Notes: a model not told the origin generated them from the letters alone. 64,000 bases of DNA from Brevibacillus sp051967035 (GCF_051967035.1 NZ_JBQCKK010000009.1:62001-126000), one strand, 5' to 3'; shown: positions 17,829-26,398, counted from the first letter of the stretch. A program made the numbers and translations.

Positions 17829-18806
17829 ATGAGCTCTTTGTGGGCAACGCTACAAAAAGGAAACACATCTTCGGCTACGGCCGCCCTGGGCAATTTGGGT
17901 CTGGCGATTGTCAAAGGGGTTGCTGCTGCGTTTAGCGGCAGCGGGGCCATGTTTGCGTCGGCGATGCACTCGATTGCCGATGCGGTGAACCAGGGCTTTG
18001 TTTTTTTCGGCAGCGTGCTGGCGGAGAAGAAGCCGACGCCACGGTTTCCGACCGGTTTTGGCCGCGTCATCAATCTGTTTTGCATGGTCGCGGTCATCGT
18101 CGTGACGATCATGGCGTACGAGACGATCATGGAAGGCTTCCATCTGCTCAAGGAGCCGGCGCATGCCAGCCACTTTTGGCTTAATTTTATCATTTTGTTC
18201 CTGGCGATTGTCGTCGACGGCTTCGTGCTGGTCAAAGCGATGAAAGAGATCGTCCACGAAACCCGCGTCGACGCGAAGGGCTGGGCGATCGTTCCTGCTG
18301 CTTTTCGCCATGTGGGGCGGGCGGCACCTCCTACGCGCCTCGTCTTTTACGAGGACATCGTGGCGACGACAGGCGCGGTATTGGCCTTGATCGCGGTATT
18401 GGTTACGCAGTTTACGACCTTTGCCCTGTTGGACGGCATCGCGACGATCCTGATTGGCATTTTGATGGTCGGGGTTGCGTTCAAGGTCGGGTACGACAAC
18501 ATGGTCGGGCTGATCGGCGTGGCGGCTCCGAAGGAAGTGGAGGAGCGAATCGCCGCCATCATTTTTGCCGATCCCGATGTAGTCGATATCAATCGGTTGC
18601 GGATTGTCCAGGAAGGACGCTTTTACCATGTGGAGTGCTACGTGGAGCTGCGGGCGGGCCTGACGCTGGCGGTAGCAGACGATATCAAATACCGCATTCG
18701 GGACAGTCTGCTGACCGATCCCGACGTCAGCGACGTGACGATGGGCATTCTGGAGGACAACGGCGTAAGCGACTGGGAACGGCCGATCCTCCTGAAACCG
18801 ACCTGA
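17829..18806 (+). CDS. Cation diffusion facilitator (CDF) transporter
   Basis: A 325-aa CDF protein with six membrane helices and the metal-site motif HSIAD in TM2 plus EDIVATTG in TM5. A C-terminal cytoplasmic domain resembles the ferredoxin-like dimer domain. It would export divalent metal such as Zn, Mn or Fe in exchange for protons. A charged insertion at about 138-170 (HETRVDAKGW and following) occurs in a subset of the family. The ATG lies about 11 bases after GAGGGGG. There are 96 bases between ykkD and this gene. Confidence 0.9.
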   Translation: MSSLWATLQKGNTSSATAALGNLGLAIVKGVAAAFSGSGAMFASAMHSIADAVNQGFVFFGSVLAEKKPTPRFPTGFGRVINLFCMVAVIVVTIMAYETIMEGFHLLKEPAHASHFWLNFIILFLAIVVDGFVLVKAMKEIVHETRVDAKGWAIVPAAFRHVGRAAPPTRLVFYEDIVATTGAVLALIAVLVTQFTTFALLDGIATILIGILMVGVAFKVGYDNMVGLIGVAAPKEVEERIAAIIFADPDVVDINRLRIVQEGRFYHVECYVELRAGLTLAVADDIKYRIRDSLLTDPDVSDVTMGILEDNGVSDWERPILLKPT

Positions 18807-18825
18807 TCCGTGGGTTCATCCGGAA

Positions 18826-18863
18826 AAAAATCCCCTCACCTTGCATCAGGTGAGGGGATTTCG
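18826..18863. terminator. Bidirectional terminator between the CDF and CorC-like genes
   Basis: Perfect 13-base arms AATCCCCTCACCT and AGGTGAGGGGATT enclose a 6-base loop. Confidence 0.9.
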
Positions 18864-18887
18864 TTAGGAGTAGCGCCGGGCAGGCAA

Positions 18888-20240
18888 TCAGGAGACGGTC
18901 AGAAGCTCCTCCGATTGCTGGGTTTCGCCGCTTTCGATCGGCGTAATCAGCACCCGCGTGACGCGGTGATTGTCCATCTGCTTGACGGTAAACAAATGAT
19001 TCTCCCATTCTACCGTAGCGCCCACCGCAATATCTTCTTCCAGTTGGCTGTACAGCCATCCGCCAATCGTGTCCACATCCTCCGATTCCAGCTCGAACGG
19101 AAGGTGGTCGTTCAAGTCGGAGAGCATCAGCATACCGGATACGGAAAGGCCGTTTTCCAGCTTTTCGATCTCCGGTCTTTCCTCGTCGAACTCGTCCTGG
19201 ATATCGCCGACGATTTCCTCCAAGATATCTTCCATGGTTACCAGACCGGCTGTACCGCCGTACTCGTCGATGACAATCGCGAGCTGCGAGCGTTTTTTCT
19301 GCATCAGCCGCAGTACGGTACTGATCTCCATTGTTTCCGGAACAGTCAGAACCGGGCGGAGCAGCGTATTCAACTCGACATGGCCGTCCTGCAACGCGGC
19401 GAGATAAAAATCGGTCGCATGGACGAACCCGATGATGTTGTCTTTGTCCTCATCCGCTACAGGGAAACGGGTGTGGCGCTGGGTACGAATGATCTCCAGG
19501 TTCTCTTCAAACGTATTCGTGCTATATAAACAAACCATATCAATGCGCGGGATCATCGCTTCCCGGGCAAGGGTTTCGGAAAAGTCAAAAACATGTTCCA
19601 CCAGCGCCAGCTCGGTTTGATCGATATGACCGCTTTGGTGGCTCTGGTTGACGAGAATGCGAATCTCTTCTTCTGTATGAGCCGCTTCATGCTCCGAAAT
19701 GGCTTCGAGGCCGAAGCGTTTCATCAGGGCGTTGGCTGTTCCGTTCAAAAACCAGATGGCCGGGTAAAGCAATTTATAGAAAAACATCAATGGCGCGGCA
19801 ACCCACAGCGAAGTCATTTCTGCTTTTTGAATGGCCAAAGATTTCGGCGCCAGTTCACCCAGAACGATGTGCAGGAAGGTAATGATCGCAAACGCAATAC
19901 CAAAAGAGATCGCAGAAATCAGATAGTCCGGCATTCCTGTGGAACCAAGAAGCGGTTCGACAATCATGTGGGCGATAGCCGGTTCCCCGACCCACCCCAG
20001 TCCGAGCGAGGCGAGAGTAATCCCGACCTGACAGGCAGACAGGTAGCCATCGAGCTTTTGCGTTACTTTTTGGGCGTAAACGGCACGTTTGTTTCCTTCA
20101 TTCACCATTTGCATCAGGCGCGTTTGCCGCACCTTGACGAGGGCGAACTCAGCGGCGACGAAAAAGCCGTTGAGAAAAACAAGAAATAGGACAAGCAGCA
20201 GGTTGAGCACTATCGGGACGGTGTCCAAGTAAAAATTCAT
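18888..20240 (-). CDS. CorC/HlyC-type membrane protein with CNNM and CBS domains
   Basis: The product, about 450 aa, has an N-terminal CNNM (DUF21) membrane domain (four helices, residues about 5-190), a pair of CBS domains (about 210-330) and a C-terminal CorC_HlyC domain. The segment IDEYGGTAGLVTMEDILEEIVG is diagnostic. Homologues are implicated in magnesium efflux and stress tolerance, such as YhdP and YqhB in Bacillus. The start is uncertain: the ATG at 20240 directly follows AGAGAGG, and a TTG 12 bases further downstream or a longer frame is also possible. Confidence 0.88.
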   Translation of the reverse strand: MNFYLDTVPIVLNLLLVLFLVFLNGFFVAAEFALVKVRQTRLMQMVNEGNKRAVYAQKVTQKLDGYLSACQVGITLASLGLGWVGEPAIAHMIVEPLLGSTGMPDYLISAISFGIAFAIITFLHIVLGELAPKSLAIQKAEMTSLWVAAPLMFFYKLLYPAIWFLNGTANALMKRFGLEAISEHEAAHTEEEIRILVNQSHQSGHIDQTELALVEHVFDFSETLAREAMIPRIDMVCLYSTNTFEENLEIIRTQRHTRFPVADEDKDNIIGFVHATDFYLAALQDGHVELNTLLRPVLTVPETMEISTVLRLMQKKRSQLAIVIDEYGGTAGLVTMEDILEEIVGDIQDEFDEERPEIEKLENGLSVSGMLMLSDLNDHLPFELESEDVDTIGGWLYSQLEEDIAVGATVEWENHLFTVKQMDNHRVTRVLITPIESGETQQSEELLTVS

Positions 20241-20459
20241 CCTCTCTGGAATAGTATGAATGTACACTTCCATTTTACTCGATTTGGCGACATCTCTCAA
20301 AAGCGATATAGCACCGTAGCAGGCGTTTCTGCCCCCTTGCTGGGGAAGAGCGACCTTCAGGTGTTCGTAGCGCACGATTTTGCGCCCACAGAAGGCCGCA
20401 GAAGGTCACAGATGGTCAAACTTCCAGTCCGGGCAGGCCGGACGCTGGGAAAAAGCGCG

Positions 20460-21575
20460 TTATCCGTGCAAAATCTGCTGTCCGTACACGAAGAAGGCCG
20501 ACAGGACAGCGGCCAGTCCCAGATAGGCAACAAGCACTTTCCACTTCGTGGCGGCAGGCGCTACATAGTACGTCGTCAGTCGGTGCATCTGTTCTTCGAC
20601 TTCCGCCAGTCGCTGGCGAGCCGCTTGCTCGGCCTCGCGCAGCACTTCGGACGGGGCAGGGCGCAGCGGGTCCGAATCGATGAACAGGACCGGCTCACGC
20701 TCCCATTGCTTGAACACTTCCCATTTTCTGTTCAGATACACCTTGTCCAGTCGCGTCTGGTCGCGGATCAGTCGCTTGTCGTCTTGAAGAAACGGGAGCA
20801 GAAAGCCTTTGTCCGGCTCTGCCTGATTGATTGCGGTCACCTCTTCGTTCAGGCGGACGCGCGTATCCCAGGTTGATTCCAGCTCGGGCCATGTCGCGAT
20901 GCTCTGCAAAAAGTCGGCGATTTTTTCCCGCTCGTACTGGAGTATCTGATGCTGGTAGCTTTCCCGCAGTCGGCTCCACCAGGTAATCAGGCCGATGATG
21001 AAGATCAGCACCATGATCGGTCCCGGTTTGGCAAACAGCATGATTCCCAGTCCGACCAGTCCGAAGAACCAGATTTTCGTGGACAGCACAGAGACGATCC
21101 GCCCGCCATCGAGCGGGGAGACAGGCAACAGATTGAACAGGTTGAGCAGGGCGCCGAGGTAGATGACCAAGGCCCAGAACGGGTCCTGCGTCCACCAGTA
21201 CAGCGGCAGGGCAGGCAAAAAGGCGATCATGCCGGCAAGCGGTCCGCCGTAGGCCAGATAGGCTTCCGTCTTGGCATCGCGCGGCATGTCTTTCATGGCT
21301 ATAAACGCACCCGCAAACGGGATGAAGACGGCTGGCGAAGTCGCAATGCCTTTGCGTTTGGCAGCGATGACGTGCCCCATCTCATGGACGAAGATCAGGT
21401 AGACGAGCGCCACGGCGAACTTCCAGCCGTAAAACATGGCGTACGCCCACACGCTGATAACCATCGACAACAGGGTCGTGCCGAATTTGGAAAACTTGAG
21501 GATGCCGATTAGCCATTTGAAATTGGCCAGCAGGAAGGCACCGATGGCCAAGAGGACCGAACCACTTTTTTTCAT
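20460..21575 (-). CDS. Site-2 protease family membrane metalloprotease
   Basis: A 371-aa membrane protein with the zinc motif HEMGH (residues 64-68) in one transmembrane helix and the second motif SPLDGG about 90 residues later, as in site-2 proteases. A cytoplasmic region rich in Arg and Glu follows, then a final membrane helix near residue 355. Members of this group cleave regulatory membrane proteins. The substrate is unknown, and nothing nearby resembles an anti-sigma factor. The ribosome site is GGGGAGGAG. Confidence 0.88.
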   Translation of the reverse strand: MKKSGSVLLAIGAFLLANFKWLIGILKFSKFGTTLLSMVISVWAYAMFYGWKFAVALVYLIFVHEMGHVIAAKRKGIATSPAVFIPFAGAFIAMKDMPRDAKTEAYLAYGGPLAGMIAFLPALPLYWWTQDPFWALVIYLGALLNLFNLLPVSPLDGGRIVSVLSTKIWFFGLVGLGIMLFAKPGPIMVLIFIIGLITWWSRLRESYQHQILQYEREKIADFLQSIATWPELESTWDTRVRLNEEVTAINQAEPDKGFLLPFLQDDKRLIRDQTRLDKVYLNRKWEVFKQWEREPVLFIDSDPLRPAPSEVLREAEQAARQRLAEVEEQMHRLTTYYVAPAATKWKVLVAYLGLAAVLSAFFVYGQQILHG

Positions 21576-21638
21576 GAAAAGCTCCTCCCCTACGTCATGG
21601 CAGTCTTTCATTCATACGGACGGTGCCCGGGAAAGTTT

Positions 21639-21941
21639 CTACTGGTCCGAAAGACGCGGATTCGAGAAGCGAAAGCCGTACTCTCCGTATGTAGGATCAT
21701 AGCCAAGCTGACCGCCGTCGAAATACCAGAAATCGGTGGGGCGGATCACAAAGCGCAAGCCTTCCACTTCGAAAACGGCGTCACCAGGCATGGCTTCGTC
21801 TTTTTCAATCGCATAAAACAGTCCGCCTGTTCCGGGCCCGCTTGTCCGAACGTACAGCCGCAGCGTATCTCCGGGGCGAAACTCGGAATATCGTTGGTAG
21901 GCGAGAGAGAATGCAGGCTCTATCGCAAGTGTGATGCTCAT
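21639..21941 (-). CDS. HesB/YneR-like protein lacking cysteine ligands
   Basis: A 100-aa protein of the HesB/IscA fold, similar to YneR, with FWYFDGGQLGYD at about residue 71. The three cysteines that bind iron-sulfur clusters in true A-type carriers are absent, so a cluster carrier role is unlikely. The ATG at 21941 has AAAGGAG 7 bases upstream. It lies between DUF3905 and the site-2 protease gene on the same strand, with a hairpin on the upstream side. Confidence 0.78.
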   Translation of the reverse strand: MSITLAIEPAFSLAYQRYSEFRPGDTLRLYVRTSGPGTGGLFYAIEKDEAMPGDAVFEVEGLRFVIRPTDFWYFDGGQLGYDPTYGEYGFRFSNPRLSDQ

Positions 21942-21992
21942 GGGCAAGCTCCTTTCCATCTCTTCAAAGCCCATTGTAACATACAAACCGAA

Positions 21993-22039
21993 ACCGCCCA
22001 TTCGGTTGGCCTGTCTTTTCCGAATGGGCGGTCATTTTT
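21993..22039. terminator. Terminator downstream of the DUF3905 gene
   Basis: Perfect arms ACCGCCCATTCGG and CCGAATGGGCGGT enclose a loop. The T-rich tail is clearer on the + strand. Confidence 0.65.
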
Positions 22040-22051
22040 CACAAGAAGCGG

Positions 22052-22405
22052 TTAATCCTTGCCTTTGCTGACGTCTTTCGTCGGATGCATGAAGCGGGCA
22101 TGGCTGATCGGTTTGTCCTCCAACAGCTCCTTGTTTTCGTAGGAGTTCCAGCCGATGTCATTGGTGGGATGCACCCATTGGTCGCCTGCCATGATCGAAG
22201 GATCGGTGTCTGTGCTCCAGTTGTGCAACGGGGACTCTTTGGACTCGTACTGGCTGTCTCCGATCACCACGCCGAATTCATTGACAAAAGGCGGCTGGAT
22301 CGTGCGGGACGATTTTTTGTAGTCGGGCGCGCTGATCTGATGCGGCAAGGTTCCATCGAGGGAAATATCCTTCGTCTGCTCGTTGTTTTTCTGGTCGTTG
22401 TCCAT
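22052..22405 (-). CDS. DUF3905 family protein
   Basis: A 117-aa acidic, soluble protein. It contains LPHQISAPDY, PPFVNEFGVVIGDSQYES and HNWSTDTDPSIMAGDQWVHP, which match my memory of the DUF3905 family of spore formers. The function is unknown. A near-perfect AAAGGAGGTCC precedes the ATG at 22405, so the longer frame to 22474 is not used. Confidence 0.75.
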   Translation of the reverse strand: MDNDQKNNEQTKDISLDGTLPHQISAPDYKKSSRTIQPPFVNEFGVVIGDSQYESKESPLHNWSTDTDPSIMAGDQWVHPTNDIGWNSYENKELLEDKPISHARFMHPTKDVSKGKD

Positions 22406-22585
22406 CCGTTGGACCTCCTTTATCCACACAGCCGGTATGTTTGCCAGCGAGGCATGCTCGTTTTTAGCATGCATCAGTCGGATTTCCCTTATACGGCGAG
22501 TACGGCGAGCGGCGCAACAAGCGTATCACCGACGCCCAGCCCAAATCGGCACGAGCTGCATATGCTACAAAAAGGGGGAGATTCG

Positions 22586-23422
22586 ATGCTGACCAGTGTC
22601 GTTATTCCTGCCAAAAACGCTGACGATCAGCTGCTGTACACATTGTTCGGCTTCAACCTGCAATACTGCGCCTTCGAAGAGTTCGAGGTGATCGTCCTGG
22701 ACAACGCCTCAACGGATGCGACGAGAGAAAAGCTGTCGCAATTTACCGCCCATTTTCCGTTGAACTACGTACGGTTTCGGGCCAAAAAAACGCTTGCTCA
22801 CCTGCTGAACACAGGGGTCCAACTGGCGCGCGGCGAACTGATCGTCTTCCTCGCGGCCCAGTTGATCGTCCCCCGCAGCTTTATCGGCGTGCATCAGCAG
22901 GCCCATGAAAAGTCGCGCGACCTGGTCTTGCTCGGGCAGGACCGGAAGCGAATTTATTCGGTGTATGAGCCGGGCTTCAGCGCGACCCAGCATGCGGAGT
23001 GCCAGCTCTGGCTGGAGCAATACCCGCATGTGAAGCGGCCGCATACGCTGGGGGAATCAGTCCCTCTTCTGGAAGAGAGCCAGATTGTAAACGGCTTGCC
23101 TTTTCGCATCGGTTTGCCCTGTCCGGTCGCGCAAAAGCGGCTGGCTATTCGGGAGAAATACGGGGCGAAGCTGGCGCGGCACCGATCGCCGTGGACACTG
23201 TTTGACATCGAGCACGTCTCGTTGCGTCGGGAGAGCCTGGCAAAAGCAGGGGCTTTTCGCGAACTGCCGCGGATCGAGATGGAACGGGATTTCGGCAAAC
23301 GGCTGCGCAAAAATGGCTGCCCATTCCAGCTGGACGATAAGCTGACGCTATTGAAGCAGGAGTACGTGCAAAAAAGGCTGGGCACAAGCGGCCCGTCTTC
23401 CAGAAAAAACCGCCGGGCGTAA
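22586..23422 (+). CDS. GT2-like glycosyltransferase, apparently without a DXD motif
   Basis: A 278-aa protein whose N-terminus, SVVIPAKNADDQLLYTL, and VIVLDNASTDATREKL are typical of family 2 glycosyltransferases. At the position of the metal-binding DXD motif the protein reads ELIVFLAAQLIVP, with no acidic pair. The C-terminal domain shows FRELPRIEMERDFGKRL, compatible with the acceptor domain. It may be a divergent or inactive enzyme. The ATG follows AAAGGGGGAG by 5 bases. A terminator follows. Confidence 0.75.
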   Translation: MLTSVVIPAKNADDQLLYTLFGFNLQYCAFEEFEVIVLDNASTDATREKLSQFTAHFPLNYVRFRAKKTLAHLLNTGVQLARGELIVFLAAQLIVPRSFIGVHQQAHEKSRDLVLLGQDRKRIYSVYEPGFSATQHAECQLWLEQYPHVKRPHTLGESVPLLEESQIVNGLPFRIGLPCPVAQKRLAIREKYGAKLARHRSPWTLFDIEHVSLRRESLAKAGAFRELPRIEMERDFGKRLRKNGCPFQLDDKLTLLKQEYVQKRLGTSGPSSRKNRRA

Positions 23423-23445
23423 CCATCCCGGCGGTTCCCTTTTGT
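23408..23445 (+). terminator. Terminator after the glycosyltransferase gene
   Basis: The perfect stem ACCGCCGGG/CCCGGCGGT overlaps the stop codon and is followed by a T-rich tract. It also serves the convergent SspK-like gene. Confidence 0.8.
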
Positions 23446-23447
23446 GT

Positions 23448-23579
23448 CTAACGGTTTTCTTTTAACCGCTCTTGTGGTTCACTATTGATGGAACCGTTGG
23501 AACGGATGGCTTCCGACTGGGCTTTGGGGCCACGGATTTCTGCGGTTTTTCCGAAGTCTTTTGCTTTATTGCGTACCAT
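23448..23579 (-). CDS. Small acid-soluble spore protein, SspK-like (43 aa)
   Basis: A short gene with the ribosome site GAGGAGG 6 bases from the ATG. The product begins MVRNKAKDFG and ends GSINSEPQERLKENR. B. subtilis SspK also begins MVRNK and contains GSINSHPQERM, so I assign this to that minor spore protein group. It is slightly shorter than SspK (about 50 aa). Expression in the forespore would be expected but I could not confirm a sporulation promoter. Confidence 0.7.
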   Translation of the reverse strand: MVRNKAKDFGKTAEIRGPKAQSEAIRSNGSINSEPQERLKENR

Positions 23580-23676
23580 GTCTCGTCCTCCTCTTCATGC
23601 GAAGCGTAAAAGTAGTATGACCCAAAAAGCGCTGGAGAATGGGCGTGAATTCGATAGGGAAAGGATGGTAGTTCAC

Positions 23677-23952
23677 ATGGCGAAGAAAAAGCAAAAACAG
23701 CAACCGCAACGGCAAAACCCGGATACAGCGACAGAAGCGAAATCTTCTCTCGGCAGCCTGAAGGATCTGGTGAATCCGGATGCATGGGCCAAGCTGAAGC
23801 AGCTGGAAAAAGACATGAAATCCGAAAGCGAACGCAAGGCGAAGGAAGCGGCGGAGCAAAAGCGTCGCGAACAGGAAGAGCGCGAGCGCAACAAAAGCTT
23901 TGCGGAACTGCTGGAGGACTATGAGAAAAAGGGCGGAGGCAAGTACAGCTGA
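23677..23952 (+). CDS. YqkE-like (DUF3886) protein
   Basis: A 91-aa, highly charged protein with MAKKKQKQQPQRQ at the N-terminus, a central helix of alternating Lys and Glu, and RNKSFAELLEDYEKKGG near the end, as in Bacillus YqkE (DUF3886). The function is unknown. The ATG is 8 bases after AAAGGATGG; another in-frame ATG lies 12 bases upstream. It is followed by an overlapping small gene. Confidence 0.75.
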   Translation: MAKKKQKQQPQRQNPDTATEAKSSLGSLKDLVNPDAWAKLKQLEKDMKSESERKAKEAAEQKRREQEERERNKSFAELLEDYEKKGGGKYS

Positions 23953-24098
23953 TGCGCGAGGAACGTCAGACAGGCCGACCGGATACATCGAAAAACGGCC
24001 TGATGAAAAAACGACAGCTTGCACTCAAGGATGAGGCGATCAAGCAGCGCGGCCGGCAAGTTCTCGGCCGTTTGGGGAAAAAGCAGTCCAAGGAGTGA
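23952..24098 (+). CDS. Small basic hypothetical protein, 48 aa, coupled to the YqkE-like gene
   Basis: The stop of the upstream gene and this ATG share one base (TGATG), a layout typical of translational coupling. The product, beginning MREERQTGRPDTSK and ending GKKQSKE, is very basic (many Lys and Arg) and lacks hydrophobic segments. I do not recognise a family. A nucleic-acid or protein-surface role is possible, but that is only a guess. Confidence 0.45.
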   Translation: MREERQTGRPDTSKNGLMKKRQLALKDEAIKQRGRQVLGRLGKKQSKE

Positions 24099-24148
24099 TT
24101 TTTTCCCCTTCTTCCCCATATAGCTAGGAGAGGGGAAGGAGGGAGATC

Positions 24149-24325
24149 ATGGGGACAATCCTGCTCCTGCTCAGTCTCCTCTGTGTAGCTGTAGGCACCT
24201 GGAAGCTGAGCGGTATCTACAAGGCAGACAAGACGGACAGCAAAACGCTCTGGTGGACGGTCGCGAGTTTCGGGATTGCGCTGTTTTTTCTTTTGAAACT
24301 GATGACAGATACGTTTCCCACATAA
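24149..24325 (+). CDS. Small membrane protein, 58 aa
   Basis: The ATG follows GGAGGG by 5 bases. The product has two hydrophobic segments (about residues 3-17 and 38-51) separated by a Lys/Asp-rich loop, so it is a probable two-helix membrane protein. I do not recognise a family. It ends one base before a very strong terminator, so it is probably the end of the unit started by the YqkE-like gene. Confidence 0.6.
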   Translation: MGTILLLLSLLCVAVGTWKLSGIYKADKTDSKTLWWTVASFGIALFFLLKLMTDTFPT

Positions 24326-24366
24326 GCATGCACCTGTGGCCGCAAGCTGCACAGGTGCATGTTTTT
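24326..24366 (+). terminator. Terminator after the small membrane protein gene
   Basis: A perfect 12-bp stem CATGCACCTGTG/CACAGGTGCATG encloses an 11-base loop and is followed by five Ts. Confidence 0.9.
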
Positions 24367-24543
24367 GTACCGAGAAACAGTTCTTTTTCGACAGCGAGGT
24401 GTCGATATTCGCGATAACCGGGGCCATTTGTCGCGAATTTTTCCCGATTGGCTCGCATTTTGTGATGTTTTGACTAAAAGCAACTTTCTGGCTGGTGGCG
24501 TGATAAGATAAGAGAATAGATGACGTTCCTTGGGAGGGGAGCC

Positions 24544-26133
24544 ATGAACCAAGCCATACGATTTGATTACTCCAATGCACGCGCCTTTGTGAGACAGCAT
24601 GAATGGGAGCAGCTTGCCCCGGCGATCGGGCAGGCGCATGAGATGTTGCACAAAAGAACGGGGCCAGGCAGAGACTATCTCGGGTGGGTGGATTGGCCAC
24701 AGAGGTACGACCGCGTCGAGTTCGAGCGGATTCGCCAGGCCGCGGCACGTATCCAGGCTGATTCAGATGTGCTTTTGGTAATTGGAATCGGGGGTTCATA
24801 CTTGGGGGCGAAGGCTGTACTGGACATTTTGGGCCACAGCTTTTACAATTTGCTGCCGAAGTCGAAGCGGCGTTTTCCGGAGATTTATTTTGTCGGAAAC
24901 AATATCAGCCCGGTTTATATCTCTCATCTGATGGACGTGCTGGAAGGAAAAGACGTGTCCATCAATGTCATCTCGAAGTCGGGCACGACCACAGAGCCCG
25001 CGATCGCTTTTCGGCTGTTGCGCACCTGGCTGGAGAACAAGTACGGCCGCGAACAGGCGAGGAAGCGCATCTATATTACGACGGACAAAACGCGTGGCGC
25101 CTTGAAAAGGCTCGCGGAAGACGAAGGGTACGAAAGCTTTGTCATTCCGGACGATATCGGCGGACGTTTTTCCGTCCTGACCGCAGTCGGGCTTCTGCCC
25201 ATAGCCGTGAGCGGAGCCGATCTGGACGCGCTGATGAAGGGAGCGCAAGACGCGAGCGAGCGCTACATGGTGATGGATTTGCACGAAAACCCGTGCTACC
25301 AGTATGCGGCGATTCGCAATGCCCTGTACCGCAAAGGCAAGACCGTAGAGCTTCTGGTCAGCTACGAGCCGCAGTTCCGCTTTTTTGCGGAGTGGTGGAA
25401 GCAGTTGTTCGGAGAGTCGGAAGGAAAGGACGGCAAAGGCATTTTCCCCGCGTCGGCGGAGTTTTCCGCGGACCTGCACTCGTTGGGGCAGTACATACAG
25501 GACGGCATGCGGCACTTGTTTGAAACCGTCGTGACCGTGAACAAGCCCGCTGTCGACATCACCGTACAGGAGGACCCGCTCGATGTCGACGGGCTGAACT
25601 TCTTGTCCGGCAAACGGATGGGGTTTGTCAATAAAAAGGCTTTCGAAGGAACGGTACTGGCGCACGTGGACGGCGGCGTACCGAACCTGCTTGTGGAGAT
25701 GCCAGAGGCGACTGCGTATCATCTCGGTGCCCTGATCTACTTTTTTGAAAAGGCATGCGGGATTAGCGGCTATCTCTTAGGCGTCAACCCGTTCGATCAG
25801 CCAGGGGTGGAGGCGTACAAAGCCAACATGTTCGCCCTTCTGGGAAAACCTGGATTCGAGCGGCAGAAAGCGGAACTGGAGGCAAGATTGCGCGAGAACA
25901 AGACGTATTTGACCGTGGAGGAAACAGCGGCGTATTTGGAGCTTCCCGAAACGTTTATTTTGGAGAAAATTCATCAGGGCAAGATCCGTGCCCTCCACGA
26001 CGGCAACGAGTACATCATTAACAAGGAACAGTTCAATCACCATCTGGAGGAGCTGCGCAAGCTTCGCGAGTTCGAGGAAGCGGCGCGTCACGAAACGGTT
26101 CCGGAAAGCTACGATGTGAAAGACGAAGATTAA
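24544..26133 (+). CDS. pgi: Glucose-6-phosphate isomerase with C-terminal excisionase-like HTH extension
   Basis: A 529-aa protein. Residues 1 to about 448 form a complete phosphoglucose isomerase, with GIGGSYLGAK, SKSGTTTEPAIAF and the Bacillus-type end MFALLGKPGFERQKAELEAR. This part interconverts glucose-6-phosphate and fructose-6-phosphate. From residue 449 (base 25888) an extra 81 residues follow, containing YLTVEETAAYLELPETFI and KIRALHDGNEYIINKEQF, the pattern of a MerR/excisionase-type winged helix (HTH_17). B. subtilis Pgi ends where the extension begins. No stop or frameshift separates the parts. The start is the ATG after GGGAGGGGAG; an in-frame ATG at 24520 precedes that site. Confidence 0.9.
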   Translation: MNQAIRFDYSNARAFVRQHEWEQLAPAIGQAHEMLHKRTGPGRDYLGWVDWPQRYDRVEFERIRQAAARIQADSDVLLVIGIGGSYLGAKAVLDILGHSFYNLLPKSKRRFPEIYFVGNNISPVYISHLMDVLEGKDVSINVISKSGTTTEPAIAFRLLRTWLENKYGREQARKRIYITTDKTRGALKRLAEDEGYESFVIPDDIGGRFSVLTAVGLLPIAVSGADLDALMKGAQDASERYMVMDLHENPCYQYAAIRNALYRKGKTVELLVSYEPQFRFFAEWWKQLFGESEGKDGKGIFPASAEFSADLHSLGQYIQDGMRHLFETVVTVNKPAVDITVQEDPLDVDGLNFLSGKRMGFVNKKAFEGTVLAHVDGGVPNLLVEMPEATAYHLGALIYFFEKACGISGYLLGVNPFDQPGVEAYKANMFALLGKPGFERQKAELEARLRENKTYLTVEETAAYLELPETFILEKIHQGKIRALHDGNEYIINKEQFNHHLEELRKLREFEEAARHETVPESYDVKDED

Positions 26134-26158
26134 GAGCAGAGGGAAGCGCGGAAGCATC

Positions 26159-26188
26159 TTGTCAGGTCACTGCCAAGAGGACTATACT
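26159..26188 (+). promoter_or_regulatory. Probable promoter of the TPP riboswitch unit
   Basis: TTGTCA at 26159-26164 and TATACT at 26183-26188 are spaced by 18 bases, directly upstream of the riboswitch. Confidence 0.6.
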
Positions 26189-26219
26189 TGGTAGGGAAAC
26201 GAAAAGAAAAGATCAAGCA

Positions 26220-26314
26220 ACTCGGGGAGTCCTTCATGCGGGGCTGAGAGGATGGGAGCATACGACCATCGACCCATTGCACCTGATCCGGATCATGCCG
26301 GCGCAGGGATACGG
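26220..26314 (+). ncRNA. TPP (THI-box) riboswitch
   Basis: The conserved elements are all present: CGGGGAGTCC, GGGGCTGAGAGG, ACCCATTGCACCTGATCCGG and GATCATGCCGGCGCAGGGA. Thiamin diphosphate binding would favour the terminator hairpin at 26355-26398 and stop transcription before thiO. Confidence 0.95.
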
Positions 26315-26354
26315 TTGCCGGCAAACAGCGCTTTTTCCTGGTTTCTATGCGTAT

Positions 26355-26398
26355 GAAGCCCACCTTTTCCTTGCAAAGGAGAGGGTGGGCTTTCTTTA
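26355..26398 (+). terminator. Riboswitch-controlled terminator
   Basis: The arms GAAGCCCACCTTTTCC and GGAGAGGGTGGGCTTT pair over about 14 bases and are followed by a T-rich tail. It lies between the TPP aptamer and thiO. Confidence 0.75.

Noticed and set aside
22085..22585. N-terminal extension of the glycosyltransferase frame
   Set aside because: The upstream part overlaps the DUF3905 gene on the other strand, and a good ribosome site lies just before the ATG at 22586.
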